Source: Gammaproteobacteria bacterium
GTDB taxonomy: Bacteria; Pseudomonadota; Gammaproteobacteria; Poriferisulfidales; GCA-002705445
DNA length: 6,636 nucleotides
NCBI GenBank assembly: GCA_002702235.1
Contig: NZYO01000022.1
Location: forward strand, 27,797-34,432
Direction of reading: 5' to 3'
Under the pieces are notes generated by a model, which did no database searches, was not told where the DNA came from, and worked only from the letters and a program-made list of their open reading frames with translations. This document shows positions 6,235 through 6,636 of this stretch, piece by piece. Every line of letters begins with the position of its first letter. The stretch's first letter is position 1. The position numbers and the translations under genes are program-made.

Positions 6235-6636
6235 ATGAAAAAAGTAAAAAATAATTTAAAGAAGATCATATATAACTTAGAAATTCAAAGATACAAAAAC
6301 TTAAATCCATGTTTAATTTCGACCATGCCAAAATCTGGGACATGGTATTGTCATTATTTCTTCTGGACTTTAAATAAAATTTTAGAGAACAAAAACTTTG
6401 ACATCAATAAATATGAATTTAAAAGTAATTTCAAAATAAAAAATAATCATTTTTATAAAAAATCAAGAATATTAATAGGTCATGCTTCATGTCCTGGATA
6501 TGAAGAAATTAAAGATGGATATAAAGAAATATGGCTCAAGAAAAAATATTGGACTGATGGATATGTTTGGGTAAACCAAATTATTGGTTCAGAATATAAT
6601 CCAAATACTAATAATAAATCAAAAATAGTTTATATA
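6235..6636 (+). CDS. PAPS-dependent sulfotransferase (partial, 3' end off the window)
   Basis: Sulfotransferases of this type move the sulfonate group from PAPS to a hydroxyl or amino group of a sugar, lipid or small molecule. The first 134 codons are open from the ATG to the right edge. The 5'-phosphosulfate loop STMPKSGTWY is at residues 29-38, directly comparable with the PKSGTTW motif of the family. The last visible residues KSKIVYI look like the strand that leads into the 3'-phosphate motif (normally R-N/D-P), which would fall just beyond the window. No signal peptide or membrane segment is evident in the Lys/Asn-rich N-terminus, so a cytoplasmic enzyme is likely. The acceptor cannot be told. 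No Shine-Dalgarno precedes the ATG. The only in-frame Met nearby is Met31 inside the phosphosulfate loop, so the start is kept. Very low G+C (about 23% by hand count) sets it apart from the isc genes. Confidence 0.8.
   Translation, partial: MKKVKNNLKKIIYNLEIQRYKNLNPCLISTMPKSGTWYCHYFFWTLNKILENKNFDINKYEFKSNFKIKNNHFYKKSRILIGHASCPGYEEIKDGYKEIWLKKKYWTDGYVWVNQIIGSEYNPNTNNKSKIVYI

Overview
The window looks like a piece of chromosome from an AT-rich gammaproteobacterium, probably with a small or streamlined genome. Base composition is roughly one third G+C in the core genes. Gene order matches the classic gammaproteobacterial arrangement: suhB is divergent from trmJ, and trmJ is followed by iscR-iscS-iscU-iscA-hscB-hscA. 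Protein details agree, including the HscA N-terminus [10 protein letters not shown] and the IscS C-terminal [10 protein letters not shown] block. An assignment to a marine lineage such as SAR86 would be a guess from composition and compactness only. All genes read with the standard genetic code.

Left part, bases 1-4010, minus strand: a compact ISC iron-sulfur cluster operon. Read in the direction of transcription it is iscR (regulator), iscS (cysteine desulfurase), iscU (scaffold), iscA (A-type carrier), hscB (J-domain co-chaperone) and hscA (Hsp70 chaperone). hscA runs off the left edge after 356 codons. Gaps between these genes are only 2-19 bases. The ferredoxin gene fdx, and iscX if present, would be expected beyond the left edge.

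Bases 4011-4065 form the iscR control region. They contain a 25-base match (22 of 25 positions) to the E. coli type 1 IscR-binding consensus, lying over a perfect TTGACA -35 box. This predicts repression of the operon by [2Fe-2S]-IscR, as in E. coli. trmJ (tRNA 2'-O-methyltransferase) lies just upstream on the same strand, and a perfect small inverted repeat spans its stop codon.

Bases 4777-4828 are a very AT-rich 52-base gap between the divergent trmJ and suhB starts. suhB (inositol monophosphatase family, plus strand) is followed by a cysC-like adenylylsulfate (APS) kinase and then a sulfotransferase truncated by the right edge. The last two form a likely sulfation module: the kinase would make the sulfate donor PAPS and the sulfotransferase would use it on an unknown acceptor. 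G+C falls towards the right edge, by hand count about 29% in a 240-base sample of the kinase gene and about 23% over the last 396 bases. That fits an accessory, perhaps cell-surface, locus starting after the conserved core.

No tRNA, rRNA, CRISPR array, insertion sequence or other mobile element was seen. No stretch longer than 300 bases lacks a gene. The most noteworthy points are the predicted IscR operator, the divergent APS kinase-sulfotransferase pair, and the absence of Shine-Dalgarno sequences before the promoter-proximal genes. I see no clear evidence of a wholly new system.
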